NCBI GenBank assembly: GCA_039621445.1
Contig: CP154956.1
Span: 16,099,508 to 16,163,507 of the forward strand
Length of the DNA stretch: 64,000 nucleotides
Direction: 5' to 3'
From: Euglena gracilis
Lineage: Eukaryota; Euglenida; Euglenophyceae; Euglenales
Under the pieces are notes generated by a model. It was given only the letters and a program-made list of their open reading frames with translations. It searched no databases and was not told where the DNA came from. Shown piece by piece: positions 40,903-52,065 of this stretch. The position numbers were made by a program, and so were the translations under genes. The first letter of the stretch is position 1, and each line of letters opens with the position of its first letter.

Positions 40903-41015
40903 ACAAATTGTGGCTGAGCCCAGATTTCAGCCTGAAAACGTGTTCAGGGGCCCCCTTCGGGGGCCCCTGGCTGAACACGTTTTCAGGCTGAAATCTGGGC
41001 TCAGCCACAATTTGT
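40903..41015. repeat. 113-bp palindrome with 44-bp perfect outer arms
   Basis: Outer arms ACAAATTGTGGCTGAGCCCA... (40903-40946) and its exact reverse complement (40972-41015) enclose an inner hairpin, GGGGCCCCC-TTC-GGGGGCCCC. A four-base TGGC separates the inner and outer stems on one side. Confidence 0.95.
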
Positions 41016-41284
41016 GTATAAAAAAATGGAGGAAAACCCTGCACGCACGACCCATCCCCAACGGCGCACCCACGCTCCCCAGGGGTCCAATCTTAAAAAG
41101 AATTTCATGTGACCATTTCACCTTTCTATACAGAAAAAATGGCCATTGTTTCGCTGCCCTGCGGGTGGCACGGGGTAAAAACCTTTGCTTTTCTTCGATA
41201 AAAATTGAGGTGATTGTGAACGTTTTGTGGTTCTGCAAATTTTCTTGCGGATAACAACCACGTTAAAGTCTTGCCGCCCTTCGA

Positions 41285-41371
41285 GTTACAGCTTGCGGTT
41301 CCATATGTCGGTCTTCGGCGTTCGGCGGAATGTTCGCCCCCCCCCGAGAAAAATTTGATCCGGCACCTATG
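41285..41371 (+). repeat. Copy of the sequence at the retrotransposon ORF start
   Basis: GCGGTTCCATATGTCGGTCT, TCGGCGTTCGGCGGAATGTT and GATCCGGCACCTATG match 28890-28979, where they overlap the first Met of the retrotransposon ORF. Either this is a 5' fragment of the element, or both loci share an older repeat in which the element sits. Confidence 0.75.
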
Positions 41372-41600
41372 GTGACCCCCCCCTATTTGTCACCCCCCCC
41401 CTAATAGTCGCCCCCCCCCCCCCTTGGGGGGGTGACAATTAGGGGGGGGTTACCGATGGACCCATGGAAATGTGAGGTAATTGAGTAACCCCCCCCCCCT
41501 AATTGTCACCCCCCCCCCTAATAGTCGCCAGGGGGGTCAAAACGCTCCCGAGGGGGTGCCATATAGGGGGGGGGGTCACGTTATGCAGGGAGGGGCAAAA
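41372..41600. repeat. C/G-run hairpins of the CCCCCCCTAAT(T/A)GTC type
   Basis: Several 20-60-bp hairpins built from CCCCCCCTAATTGTCACC and complementary G-runs, similar to 34130-34215 and 38000-38345. Confidence 0.7.
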
Positions 41601-41604
41601 TGTG

Positions 41605-41740
41605 CACCGTGCAGTTTTTGCATTTTTTTTGCGGTTTTCACATTTTGGGTTTTTTGTTGCAGTTTTTGCAGGTTTTTTTTGCAGTTTTTTTGCAGCTTTT
41701 TTCTGAAAAAACTGCACGCGTGCAGTTTTTTTTTTTAAAT
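41605..41740. repeat. GCAGTTTTTTT degenerate tandem repeats
   Basis: GCAG followed by 6-9 T recurs about seven times, with a GTGCAGTTTTTT / AAAAAACTGCAC hairpin at the right side. A similar block is at 46085-46175. Confidence 0.75.
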
Positions 41741-41879
41741 TTTTTTTTATTTCAGTTTTGAGGAAACCTGAGGTGCTCATTTTTTGGTGCTCCGCGCTTT
41801 GCTTGTTACGTTGGATTGTATTGTTTGAAGGGTGTTTCTCAAGAAAAAGTATCTCTCAAAAAATATCTTCATGAGTTGT

Positions 41880-42200
41880 GGAGACAAGGCACAGGGGGGG
41901 AGGGGGGGTCCGAGGGGGGGGGGTTGGAAGCTGTATAGGGGGGGGAGGAGGGGGGGTCCCCAGAAAATCACAAATGTACTGCCTACCCCCGAGACAGTTG
42001 CAACATTTTTTTGTCCAATTGTGGTTGGATTTTGCGCAATGATGGATTTTGCGAATTTCAGATGCATTTTGCGAAATATTTGTCTCTTTTTAAAAGAACA
42101 GTGGCCAATGTTTTCACTTTAAACACTCAGCAGAAGGGCAGGAAGCAGCTTCAATCACTCCCCCTTGGCACACTTGGCGGAATTGAGCCAGGGTTGACGT
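41880..42200 (+). repeat. Second copy of the GACAAGGCA element core
   Basis: GAGACAAGGCACAGGGGGGG at the left and the core TACCCCCGAGACAGTTGC...TGTCTCTTTTTAAAAGAAC...CCCCCTTGGCACAC match 32803-33063 with indels. The right terminus was not clearly found. Confidence 0.75.
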
Positions 42201-42542
42201 TTTTTTGTTTTTCAACAAAGAACAAAAAATATGTTTTTTCCAAAAAAACAGACAAAGACATGTTTTCTTTTTTTCCCAAACCTGATGTTTTTTTTCCACA
42301 AAATTAAAAAACATATTTTTTTCTTACGGGGGTAGGGGGTACTGACTACCCCCGTGCCCCCCCCCCCCCCCAGTTACACCCCCGTGACCCCCCCATTTTT
42401 GGCCAAAAATGGCCAAAAATCTTTGCCCCTTAAAGCATAGCTAGCACTTTGTTTAAAACGAAGTCAAAAAAAAACACGTTTTTTTAAAAAAAAACGCCAT
42501 TGAGGGTCCAGGGCAAAAAAAAATTTTGCCTCAAATTTTAGC

Positions 42543-42599
42543 CTTTTTTTTTTTTGTTTTTTTTTTCTTTTTTTTTTTATTTTTTTTTATTTTTTTTTT

Positions 42600-42657
<58 letters not shown>
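42543..42657. repeat. Poly-T tract of about 115 bp
   Basis: Nearly pure T with scattered C, A or G. Its length in the genome is uncertain for technical reasons. Confidence 0.85.
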
Positions 42658-42659
<2 letters not shown>

Positions 42660-42689
42660 CCAATAACGGTCAGAGAAAAACATCAAATT

Positions 42690-45240
42690 TGGGTTGAAGA
42701 CATAGTGGGCATTTTTTTTGTTTTTTTTTTAAAAAAACAAAACAACGTGTTTTTTTTTTTTAAAAAAACACTAAAAAAAACATCAAAAAAAACAAAAGGG
42801 AAATTTCTTTGAGAAAACTCGTTATGAAACACCCAAACCATACTTTGAATCCTACTGAGTTCAAAAAGTGCCAAAAATGGTCGAAAACATCCAAAAAAGC
42901 AGAAAAATGCAATTTTATTACTTTTTCCATTTTTTATGGGAGGTAGTTTTTGGCAAAACTGACCCAAAAGTTGCCAAAAATGACCGAAAATACGCATTCA
43001 AAATTTTTTCTTTGCAAAACCTAGTGGGCGTTTTTTTTGTTTTTTTTTTAAAAAAAACATTGTTAGAAATAAAAAAAACAAAAAAAACAACGTCAAAAAA
43101 AACAGGCGTGCCCACTATGGTTGAAGACAACCAAAAGTATTGGTTTTCAAGTCATTTGAGCTAAGATTGGTTCACCCTTGCGATCAAAGGCAAAATTTGG
43201 ACCATCATTTTCCACTTTGTTTTTTTTTGCCGTTTTTTTTTGCCCATTTTTTTAATAAAAAACAAAAAAAACATTTTTTTTTCAAAGAAACAAAAAAACC
43301 GCCAGCTATGCCTTGAAGAAGTGCCAAAAACTAGTGCATTTCCCCCCAAAACGGAGTTTTGTCAAAAACGGCCCAAACTTCATCCCAAAAGCGTGTTGAT
43401 CAAGAAAATCCTAACAAAATTCCCTTTCAAAAAATGACCAATTTTATCACAATGCAGATGCAACGTCATGGATGTTGCCTCCCGGCTACCTGCAAAGTGT
43501 CATATTTCCCCTGTGACCCCCCCCCCCGTGACCCCCCATGACCCCCCCCCCCCGACCCGCACCACCCCCTTAAAAAAGCATGTTTTGTTTTTTTGTTAAA
43601 AAAAACAAGCCGGTTTTAAAAAAAATTTCATCTGTCTCAGGGGGGGTTGGAAGTGGGGGAAGTGAAGGAGGGGGGGTCCCGGGAGGGGGGGGTTGGAACT
43701 GTACAGGGGGGGGGTCCCAAGGTTTGACCAACTGTACTGCCTTGTCTCCTGTGTTGTCTACAGTAATCCCACCAGTTGTCTTGCCCCCAACTGTTTTGCC
43801 AACTGCCATAGCTGGCACTTCGTTTAAAACGAAGTCAAAAAAACACGTTTTTTTTTTTAAAAAAAACATGTCTTTTTTAAAAAAAAAACAAAAAAAATGC
43901 CATTGAGGGTCCAGGGGAGGTTAGGCAAAACGAAGTCAAAAAAAACACGTTTTTTTTTTAAAAAAACATGTCTTTTTTTAAAAAAAAACAAAAAAAATGC
44001 CATTGAGGGTCCAGGGGAGGTTAGGGGTGGGGGGGGGGGGTTGGGGGCTTCGCCAAGGTTGACGGCTTGTTTTTTTTGAAACAAAAAAAAACATGTTTTT
44101 TTAAAAAAAATATGTTTTTTTTAAAAAAAACAAAAAAAACGTCATGGAGGGTTTGGGGGAAAATTTTTTGCAATGTTTTTTTTTGGAAAAAGTGCGTTTT
44201 TTTTCTCTGCAGCATTCATTTTTTTTGGGTTGAAAGCATGATTTTTCGCACCAGAAAACACAGATTTGGAAATACTTTCACATATTTGAAAAAAAAAAAA
44301 CTTCAGAGGGGGTGTTCCCCCCATGACCCCCCACCCCCAACCCAACCTAAGACCCGTTTCGCCCATTTTTTTTCTGAAAAACTTGGCCGGTGATGCCTAA
44401 TTTGACAAAATATTCCGGTAGATTTCCTAATTTTCGTTTGGGGGATTCCTATTTTGGAGCCTAAAAAGGATTTTTTCCCAAAAAATTCGTTTTCGGTGAT
44501 TTCTAATCTGGCCACCGAAAATGTGACCCCCCCTCGTGACCCCCCCCCCGTGACCACCCCCCGTGACCCCCCCCCCCGTGACCCGAACTACCCACAAAAA
44601 AATTTCTTCAAAAAAATGGCCATTTCGCAAGGAAAAAGGTCAATTTTTGCTTTTTCAAAAAAATTATGTTTTTTTGCGTTTTTTTAAAAAAAAACATGTT
44701 TTTTTGTTTTTTTTAAAAAAAAAACAAAAAAAACGTCAACCCTGGGCTTCGCCCCTAAAGGAATTTCAATGGAGAAACTTCACCGGTGAAGTTCACCGGT
44801 GAAGTTCACCGCCATGTATTTCCAATGAAGACGGGGGGGGTGGGGGGGGTCCCGCCCGAAAAACCCAAAGTTCACTGCCTGATCTCCAGGGCAAAAAAAA
44901 TTGCCTTTAATTTTAGCTTTTTTTTTGCCCATCCTCGGTCAGAGAAAGACACCAAATTTGGGATGTTTCAAGTTAGTTTGGAATGGTTTCAAGCCAAAAT
45001 GGCAGAAAAATGCCCTATTTTGACCATTCTTGTTGAAGACAACCAAAAGTATTGGTTTTGAGCAAAGATTGGTTCACCCTTGCGATCAAAGGCAAAATTT
45101 GTACCATCATTTTCCCCTTTGTTTTTTTTGCCGTTTTTTTTGCCCGTTTTTTTTAATAAAAAACAAAGAAAAAACGTTTTTTTTTAAAAAAAACAAAAAA
45201 AAAACGCCAGCTATGCCAACTGCCTTGCCTCTTGACACAA
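42690..45240. repeat. Dense A/T-run hairpin repeats, no gene
   Basis: T-runs directly joined to A-runs (TTTTTTTTAAAAAAAA) repeat many times, separated by phrases such as AACGTCAACC, TGCCATTGAGGGTCC and CACGTTTTTTT. An ~88-bp unit is tandemly duplicated at about 43830-44020 (AAACGAAGTCAAAAAAA ... CCAGGGGAGGTTAGG). CCCCCGTGACCCCC short repeats lie at 43510-43565 and 44520-44585. Two near-identical phrases (AAGACAACCAAAAGTATTGG) occur at 43128 and 45037. No coding segment is supported. Confidence 0.7.
43022..43117 (-). mobile_element. TAGTGGGC MITE, complete copy
   Basis: It runs from TAGTGGGCG to its inverted end GCCCACTA, about 96 bp. The internal order CATTGTTAGAA...CAACGTCAAAA is the reverse of the copies at 33564 and 51026. 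Confidence 0.8.
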
Positions 45241-46085
45241 CAGAAATTTTAGTAGCCACCATTCCAAAAAAAAAACAGATCGTTTCGGTGACAATGCCAC
45301 AACTTCTCCCCAACCAAAATCGCTCCATCTCCAAGTTGTGCGTGGTGACAGATGTCACGATGCTTATTTTGGCAATCGTCATTTGCACACTCCTGAGCAG
45401 ATTCAACTAATTATTTTGGGATTCGGGGACCAAATCCAAAACTGTTTTTTTTGTGTGCAAATTTTGGTTGAAGTTGGAGTTTGCGAGATTCGTGGAGATG
45501 CAAAGGAGCACGAGCTCCTGTAGAAGATTGGGCCTTGTCCCAAGCATTTTGGCCAAATATCACACAAGCCAAATGCTTCAAAGAAGTCATTCTCATTTGC
45601 AAGAAATTTCCAAACCATTTGGCAATCCCCTGAAGACAGTATTCAAGTTTGTGATGGTTGTTGTAGATTTTTTTAGTTTTGTAGATTTTTTGCATCGTGA
45701 CATGGGTGAAGTTCACCAGGTGATGGACCGAAAGTTCCAAAACTGAACATCCCATGCAAGAATTAAAAGCATAGAAACTTTCTGCATATGGGTATGTGCA
45801 TTTTTCCATATTTAGCTGTTTGGCACCTCCGTCGGCATGGCCGTCACAAGCTTTGGTGCAGGAAAACCAGTGTGAACCAACATCCAAACCAAACACATGA
45901 CTTGTGTTTCAGTGCATGAAAACCCATGTGCAGTGTATCTTGATTGATTGCTTTCATTTTTATTGTCATCGGCTCCAAAGGTGTGCAAAAGTTAGATGAA
46001 TTGGGGCGTTCTCATGTGATTACAATTTACGTTGTTTTTGCATATGCACACCATTTCAGCTTGTTTATTGTTATTTTTTGTTGAT
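45240..46085. other. Non-repetitive stretch without a recognised gene
   Basis: Sequence of normal complexity with no repeat matches that I could see. A hydrophobic C-terminus-like frame (VVTDVTMLILAIVICTLL then SRFN and stop) ends at 45410 on the plus strand, and a 161-codon minus frame spans 45411-45896. Neither has a recognisable motif or splice support, so I do not call them genes. Confidence 0.4.
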
Positions 46086-46175
46086 GTGCAGTTTTTTTTG
46101 CAGTTTTTTTGCAGTTTTTTTGCAGTTTTTTGCAGTTTTTTGCAGTGCAGTTTTTGACCTGCCCGTGTGCAGTTT
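46085..46175. repeat. GCAGTTTTTTT tandem repeats, second block
   Basis: GCAG plus 6-8 T repeats about seven times, then TGCAGTTTTTGACC and GTGCAGTTTTTG. Related to 41605-41740. Confidence 0.8.
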
Positions 46176-49100
46176 TTGCCCCCCCCCCCGTGCATTACGT
46201 CTCTTCACGTCCCACCCAACGCACCCTCACACCCAAAACATGCCAAAAATTGGTGTATAAGACGAGTAACCACCCCAGTTAAGCCATCTGGGCTCTGGCT
46301 TGGCCAACAAACAGGGGGGTCGTGTTATTTTGGAGGTATTAATTTATTTTTGGGTATTTTTTTCTCGACTGTGGCGTCCCACTTTCAAAACTTGCAATCT
46401 CTTGCAGCTCTACACCTTCTCTGTCCTCTAATGGCCGCCGTCGCCAAGATCACTGCCTTTTTCAAGGACTCCGTAGAGCTTTGGGCCAGGGAATTTCTGA
46501 AGTCATCCCCGTGGTGGGTTTTGCCCCGAATTTTTGGTTGATTTTGAACCAGATCAAAAAAGCCTCTTGGGTACCAGCAGGGCTGCATTGAGGCAGAGGG
46601 ATGGAGGTAGAGGCTTTTCAACCTCCTTTAACCCTCTATGTCACCTCTATGTCAAAATCCCATTGAAAAATGATTCATAGATGGAAACTGTTTGACAAGG
46701 AAAGGCAAAAGGTAGGGGTGAGGTGGAGGTGGTTGGCAGAGGATTTTGACCTCTACCTCAACCTCTATGCAGCCTTGGCACCAGCCAGGTCCTCTCCCTG
46801 AATCCCCCAGGAGGAGGCTTTGTCCAGCAGGATTCCCACCCTATGGGTGGTGGATGGGAGGAGGTCGATCACCCCTTACACCTCCTGGTGGGTGGGGGGG
46901 GCAACCCCCTCCCCTTCTCGTATTTCCTTGGGCGCTGATATTTCCATCAAATTTTCCTTTGGCGCAAAAGAAATTTTTTTCTCGTGCGGTGCCATGTTGG
47001 GTGGGGGGTCCACCTCCAACAACGGATTGAGGGAGAGCGATAGAGATAGTGGTGCAGGAAGGGGTAGATGCAGATAGAGGGGGGGTTTGATTGGTATGGA
47101 GGAAGAGTTAGAGGTAGAGGAGGAGGTTTTATATCCCTGTATGCAAAGCTGGCAGTAAAGAGAAAGCAAAAAAAAACAAAAAAAAGTCTCTTTTTGTTTT
47201 TTGTGTTTTTTTTCTAAATAAAACAAAAAATGCCGGCGAGGGTTTGAATAAAATCTTTGAAAGGGAGTTTTGTAGGGATTCTCTCATCGACAATCACATT
47301 TTTTGGGGATACATTTTGGTCCTTTTTTTGAAGAAATTCCCATTTTTGTGGAAATGCACTAAATTTTGGTTTTTTTTTCAGGGAAGAAGATTTTTTGGTC
47401 ATTTTTGAATGTCAAGGTGCGTTGGGGGACGCGAGAAGGTAGCAATGCCTTGTAAACGTTCATTTTCAAAAGCACTGTTTTTTTGTGTTTTTCCCCTTCA
47501 AAAAACACCATTTAAAAAAAACACCATTGTGCCAGAGTTGTGAGGAAGGCTCAAGGAAGACCATGTGGAATTTTCAGGAAAAAAAATTGGCCATTACACC
47601 TCCACACTGACCCAGAAGGGGGGGTAACTTCTCACCCGGGAACCCCCCCCAAAATTTTCCTTCTGGCACTTTGATCCAAAATCCAAAAAAACAGTCCAAA
47701 AAGTGCCCCGATAGCACTTTTGGTCAATTGCGCTTTGCACCCTGACCGCATCACTGCACAGGAGGGGGTTGTCCCGTGCTGGACCGGGGGGTCCGACCCC
47801 CCCTCCACACCACCTGCTTTTATGTGGAACCCTGGTCAACCCCCCCCAGGCTTTCCTGGACAGCCCTGCCCGGGGGAGGGACCTTTAAGAAATCACCTGT
47901 TGTGGGTGGCTGTCAAGAAGGTCGAGGACTCCCACCCATGTGGTTGTTTTCGTGTTTTCAGGCTTGTGAATCCAAACAACATGAATTGTGAAAAGTATTT
48001 TGGCATGATTTTTACACCTAACACTCACACTTTCTGGGATGTTTTGCTATAATTTTTTGGCATTTTTGCCAAAAAATTTGTGCCTTTGGAAAATATTTGT
48101 GTACTTTTTGCCATAATTTTGGACACTTTTGCCAAAAATTTTGGAACCTTTTTGAAAATAAAAAGAATCGTTTTGTCAGAGGTTTGGGACTCCGTGGTCT
48201 GGCAATTTTAAAGCTTTTTTGCAAGTTTTTGGGACTTGCCATATTTTTTTTGTTTCCCTTTGCCTGCAGTGTCTTTTTTTGAATGCCTGTCCATTCAAAC
48301 GCCCGGCATAGTTGGCACTCGTTTAAAACAAAACCCCAAAAATGTTTTTTTAAAATATTATTTATTTTTTTGTTTTTTTAAAAAAACAAAAGGCCATGTG
48401 TGCTGGGCTAAATGCCACACACGCAGCCCGTTGACCAAGAGGGAGGTATCGCAATGTGACCAAGGACAAACTGGAGGAAATCCTCTGTAGCTGAAAAAAC
48501 TGCATCTTAGACGCATACTCTGTCCTGAGACTCAGACGGACTCAGGACGGAGTCCCCAGGGGGGGGTCCGCTAGCAGGGCTGGCTAGTGGAAAATTAGAA
48601 CCCACTAGCCTAGAGTTCCCATTTTTTTCGCATCAAAATCAGCCCAAAAAAAACACACGTTGCCCTCACCCCCCCATCCCCCCCCATTGGCTCATTGGCA
48701 TCCGGGACAAGATGGCCAATTTTGGCAAGGCTGCAAAAAGGGCTCAGAAAACCTCCAAAAAACGACTGTTGTTTTAAAATTTGCCAAATGAGAAAGGTCA
48801 TGTCGAATCCCATTGTGCGCAAAAAATCGATTAATTTTGCACAGGTTAAAAATAGGGGATAGGGGACCTCGAAACCCCCCTATTTGTCCCCCCCCCCAAA
48901 TGTTGCCACTCTCACCCCCCCCATAAAGTGGCCACCCTTCAGGCACCGTGAGACCCCAAAGCGGACACTTGGGGGGGGGGGTCAAATTTGGCCTCTTTGC
49001 CATCGAAGGCAAATGGGCACTTTGAAGGGGGTAAACCAAAATTTGGCAAAAGGTTTTGGCCATGTTTGGGGGGACACTTTGAGGGGTATGATCTCATTTG

Positions 49101-50100
49101 ATGAGCTGTGTTGCTCTGAAAAGCTGTGGGGTTGCACCGATTTGTTCAGAGATTGCACATCCAGTGGTTTGTTGGATTTGAAGAGCTGTTGCAAGATGTC
49201 CCAAAAGTTTTGATTGCCAAGAATGAAAGTTCTGCAACGGAATCTCAAAAATTTGCCCACCAGTCTCAAAAATTTTGGCAAAAGGTCCCAGGCGTTTTTG
49301 GAAAAAGAGCCCAGAATTATGACAAAGGTGGTGATCAATTTTGGCGGGAAGTCCCAAAGTTGTGAGTGTTATGTGTAACACCTGCATTTTTGATCCCTTT
49401 CTCAAATGCATTCAACTTCCCAGATTATTTGCAGGCACCATTGACCCCAGGAAACTTCCCTTCATCAAGGTTGTTTGGTTAACAAAGGTTGTTGGTTATC
49501 AAATGTTGGTTAATCGCTTGTTACCCCCCGATTAATCACTCTCTTTGGGAGGGTCAGTTAATCCAGTTTATCGATTTTTGGTTAATCATTTACCGATTTT
49601 TTTTTGGTTAATCACTTGCCTCCCATGTTTTTCTTGTTTGTGGGTGGTTGAAAGTGGGGGTAATTTTGGATCTTTGATTGGGATGTGTGATAAAATTTCT
49701 ATATGTATTTCCTTAAATGGAACTGGACATGTCTGGATGTGGCAAAAATAATACAATAATAATGTGCATGTACATTCATAATGGGGTCATCTTTTGCAAA
49801 TTTTGGCGCGACCACCAGCCTTCGCGCGTCGGGAACACGGAAAAAATTTCCTGTTCCTGTGTGCATTTTCGCAATCACTTTGAAATGGGCTATCTATATT
49901 GGGGTCACTTGTGGTAAAAATTTCTTTGCTCAAAAAACTCTGATGAAACTCTCTTAAAGGGATAATGTGGTTAAAAAAAGCTGTTGTTGGATTGGGGTAT
50001 TTTAAAGGGCTTCAATTCAATTCTCTAGGCAATTTGTTTCATTTTGCCTCATTTTCAAGGTGTTTGGGATTTCGCGATTTTTGGGTCCTTAAACAGCCCG
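46176..50100. other. Gene-poor stretch with purine/pyrimidine and A/T repeats
   Basis: 46600-47130 has recurring AGGTAGAGG / CCTCTACCTC-like phrases. 47165-47235 and 48325-48395 are A/T hairpins. 48540-48560 holds a degenerate relative of the GGACAGAACC cluster. 49440-49625 repeats GGTTAATCA several times. A short plus-strand frame starting at 46430 (MAAVAKITAFFKDSVELWAR) looks protein-like but has no support. No other candidate gene was seen. Confidence 0.4.
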
Positions 50101-50700
50101 AAATGGGCTGAAAATTTTTCCATTTCTTGGGCCGGGCGGGGAGTTGGAAAAAGTGACCATATGGGCAAATGGAGCGTTCCTAGGGCTTTATTTCAGGTCA
50201 GACTGAATTTTTAAGGTGTTGCCGACCCCACCCCATGGGCAGGCACTCCAAGGCACCCAGATCCGACCCCACTCCAGGGCACTCCGAGACCCCCTCCCCC
50301 CCCCCCACCTAGCCGGAGATATCGTCAATTTGCACCACAAAACAGCGTCGCAGGCTTCCGACTTTGTCGTTTTCAGCCATTTTCAGGTCAAGGAATCAAT
50401 TTTTTCAATTTTTTTTTCGAAAATGCCGGGGAATGAAAGGAAACGTCAGGCAACCTGAAACATAAAAATACGGTCAGATTAGCATTTTACGGGCTTCAAC
50501 TTTGGTCTCTGGGCATTTTGAGTTATTTGATATTTCGTAATTTTTGGGACAAAAAAAAGGCCGAAAACGGCCCTAAAGCAGGCGATGACAGGGTTTCGGT
50601 TGATGTTGAAAACAAATTCCTGATGGTGTGCTGGTTTTTTTTTGCTGATTTCTGAAGGCCTGTCTGTGGTACCCAAACTATAAAACAGGTATAGGTTACA

Positions 50701-50774
50701 AGAGGTATGTAGTGTAGTGGACACACCATCAGCGTTTGATGCTGACGGTCCCTGGTTCGAGTCCAGGTACCTCC
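50701..50774 (+). tRNA. tRNA-like gene, anticodon loop suggests UUG (Gln), or tRNA-derived SINE head
   Basis: An A box (TAGTGTAGTGG, 50710-50720) and a B box (GGTTCGAGTCC, 50754-50764) match the RNA polymerase III internal promoter consensus. A T arm CCTGG-TTCGAGT-CCAGG and an anticodon arm TCAGC-GTTTGAT-GCTGA fold well, with U33 and a purine at 37. The acceptor AGAGGTA pairs with TACCTCC except at one end. The D arm is poor (GTGT / ACAC with a 5-base loop), and no T-run terminator follows closely. It is therefore a diverged tRNA, pseudogene, or the tRNA-derived head of a SINE. Confidence 0.6.
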
Positions 50775-51025
50775 CCCTGTTCATGCATTTTCCCAAATTC
50801 ATTGGGTGTAAATTGGACATATCTTGGGCTGGGCGGAGAGTTATGGGGAAATCAAAGTGCCGTTAGATAGGGTGCTTTAGGGCTTCAATTTTGGTCTCCG
50901 GCCATTTTGCTTAATTTTGCTTCATTTTTGAGAAAATTGGCATTTTGCAATTTTTGGGCCCAAAAACACCCAAAATGGCCGAAAAATATCCATTTCTTGG
51001 GACAGGCGCACCCCCCCCCCCCTCA

Positions 51026-51118
51026 TAGTGGGCCGGGCTGTTTTTTTTTTTTGACGTTGTTTTTTTGTTTTTTTAATTCTAACAATGTTTTTTTAAAAAA
51101 AACAAAAAACGCCCACTC
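51026..51118 (+). mobile_element. TAGTGGGC MITE, third copy
   Basis: It starts TAGTGGGCC and ends GCCCACTC, with the family core TTGACGTTG and AATTCTAACAATG between T- and A-runs. An isolated right end (AATGCCCACTATG) is at 51413-51426. Confidence 0.8.
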
Positions 51119-51574
51119 GGTTTTGCATGGAAAAAATTTTGAATGCACATTTTCAATCATTTTTGGCAACTTCTGGGTAGTTTCTGCTAAAAAACTTCCT
51201 TTTACAAAACTGATAAAAATCATAAAATTCCATTTTTGTTGCATTTTTGGACGTTTTTGACCATTTTCTGTTGTAGTTGGCAGTTTTTGAACTTAGTAGG
51301 ATTCAAAGTATGGTTTGGTTTGAGTATCATAACGAGTTTTTTCAATGAAATTTTCCTTTTTTTGATGTTTTTTACTGTTTTTTTTTGAAAAGAACACGTT
51401 TTTTTTTAAAAAAAATGCCCACTATGCCCCCCTCCCAATGCTTGACTCGAAAGAAGAAAAAAAACACCGCAACCCCCGAATTCCATCCGCTGGCTTCCAC
51501 CCGCCTATACCAGAACCATCACCCTCGCACCTCCACCACCTCCTCCTCCCGTGTAAACCCTCCTGCTCGATCTT

Positions 51575-51955
51575 CGCGGGTGGGAGGGGGGGGGGTGGGG
51601 GGGGGGGGGAGGGGGGGAGGGGGGGGGGTGGGGATGGGGGGCGGGGCGGGGGGTGGGGCGGGGTGAAGGGGGGGGTGGGGGTGTGGGGGGGGGGGGCGAG
51701 GCGGGCCCGAGGGGGCCGGGGCGCGGGGGGTGGGGGGGGGGTGGTGGGGGGGGTGTGTGTGTGTGGGCGTGTGGGGGGGGGGGGGGAGGTGGGGGGGGGT
51801 GGGGGGGGGTGGGTTGGGTGGGTGGGAGAGGGGGGGTGGCGGGGAGGGTAGGGGTGGGGGTTGGGTGGGGGGGGTGTTGTTTTGCTTTTGTTTTGTTGGG
51901 TTTGGGGTTGTTGGGGTGGTTGGGGGGTGGGTGTGGGTGGGTTTTTTTTTTTTTG
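51575..51955. repeat. G-only strand block (G-quadruplex-prone)
   Basis: About 370 bp in which the plus strand is almost entirely G and T with very few C or A, including many runs of four or more G. It is immediately followed by T-rich DNA. Confidence 0.85.
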
Positions 51956-51991
51956 GTTTGTTTGTGTTTGTTTTTTTTTTTTTTTGTTTTT

Positions 51992-52062
<71 letters not shown>
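51956..52062. repeat. Poly-T tract
   Basis: About 100 bp of T interrupted by a few G. The final ~70 bases are pure T. Together with the G-rich block it makes nearly 500 bp of extreme strand asymmetry. Confidence 0.85.

Positions 52063-52065
<3 letters not shown>

Larger units (their letters stand above)
39935..41018. mobile_element. Foldback-like composite insertion with tandem subrepeats
   Basis: A 44-bp segment at the left end (CGTGTTCAGCCCGCCAAATG...) recurs as its reverse complement at 40849-40894. Inside are two direct blocks (39981-40136 and 40649-40795) of alternating 31/32-bp units: CACGTTTTCARTGAGGGCAT... and CACGTTTTCAGTGAAGGCAT. The right end is a near-perfect 113-bp palindrome (40903-41015). 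Tandem subrepeats plus large inverted repeats are features of foldback-type elements. The central 40160-40640 segment contains an exon-like stretch on the minus strand, so it may have captured host DNA. Confidence 0.75.
39741..41275 (+). repeat. Dispersed ~390-bp repeat interrupted by a 1.08-kb insertion
   Basis: The two halves, 39741-39934 and 41019-41275, match 28255-28645 in order. The junction in the uninterrupted copy reads CTTTTTTAAAAAATGGGGG. Here the left half ends ...TAAAAA and the right half begins TAAAAAAATGGAGG, consistent with a ~6-bp target duplication. Confidence 0.85.

Noticed and set aside
45411-45896. Minus-strand frame of 161 codons
   Set aside because: No recognisable motif, signal or splice site. 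The length is plausible by chance in this composition.
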